From contig JAJZRT010000345.1 of NCBI GenBank assembly GCA_021802595.1, positions 1-5,115 of the forward strand: a stretch of 5,115 bases of DNA. The letters are read 5' to 3'. The notes under the pieces were generated by a model. The model was not told where the DNA came from. It ran no database searches and was given only the letters and a program-made list of their open reading frames with translations. Numbering within the stretch: the stretch's first letter is position 1; each line of letters starts with the position of its first letter. Source of the stretch: Pseudomonadota bacterium. Its GTDB lineage: Bacteria > Pseudomonadota > Gammaproteobacteria > Burkholderiales > Thiobacillaceae. This document shows, piece after piece, positions 5,034 to 5,115 of this stretch. A program made the translations under genes and the position numbers.

Positions 5034-5115
5034 GGCTCTGTTGCAAAAATCGTGAAGCTTGAGCATGCTTGGCGGAGATTGGACGGACGGAACGATGACG
5101 GCTTACCAGTGAAGC
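5034..5115 (+). mobile_element. IS6-family (IS6100-like) insertion sequence, left end only
   Basis: The terminal repeat GGCTCTGTTGCAAA at 5034-5047 is the perfect inverse of 109-122. It is followed by a leader of about 47 bases and an ATG at 5095, the usual spacing between the left repeat and the transposase start in this family. The element reads left to right, the same orientation as the copy at the start of the window, and continues beyond it. Together the two copies bracket about 4.9 kb. Confidence 0.85.
5095..5115 (+). pseudogene. Start of IS6-family transposase, with apparent TGA at codon 6
   Basis: From ATG 5095 the frame reads M-T-A-Y-Q and then TGA. Relatives recalled from memory begin M-T-D-F-K-W-R or similar, so the TGA stands where a tryptophan codon (TGG) is expected. 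The gene would be inactivated by a single G-to-A change unless translation starts further downstream. Only 21 bases are visible, so sequence divergence at the window edge or a read error is also possible. Confidence 0.35.

Overview
This is a mobile, accessory-type segment from a GC-rich proteobacterium. The transposon types (an IS6100-like IS6-family element, an IS1380-family element and a Tn3-type terminal repeat) and the GlxA-type regulators fit alphaproteobacterial plasmids or islands, such as those of sphingomonads. They do not exclude beta- or gammaproteobacteria, and the taxonomic call is weak.

Layout. Positions 1-122 are the right end of an IS6-family element: the last 22 codons of its transposase, then its right inverted repeat. 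Next is a short stretch (123-260) with what looks like the cut-off 3' tail of an unknown gene. The cargo follows: a GlxA/FtrA-type AraC regulator on the minus strand (261-1238), an isochorismatase-family cysteine hydrolase on the minus strand (1479-2027) with a strong hairpin terminator, and a second GlxA-type AraC regulator (2127-3137) divergent from the hydrolase across a 99-bp promoter region. A complete 1606-bp IS1380-family element (3113-4718, 16-bp perfect inverted repeats, CTAG target duplication) sits exactly at the stop codon of the second regulator. Beyond it, 4770-5023 has Tn3-family terminal repeats facing each other and no gene. It reads as a Tn3-derived miniature element (TIME/MITE) whose right tip is lost. 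The window closes with a second IS6-family left end (5034-5115) in the same orientation as the first, preceded by a stray 10-bp copy of the same repeat tip.

How it works together. The cargo is a small regulatory and metabolic module: two regulators with DJ-1/PfpI-like sensor domains around one small amidase-like hydrolase. The substrate cannot be read from the sequence. The module lies between two directly oriented IS6-family ends, the arrangement that moves as an IS6 pseudo-compound transposon or translocatable unit. The nested insertions at the right side allow an order of events: regulator gene and miniature element first, then IS1380 at the stop codon and IS6 into the end of the miniature element, and finally a second IS6 into the tip of the first.
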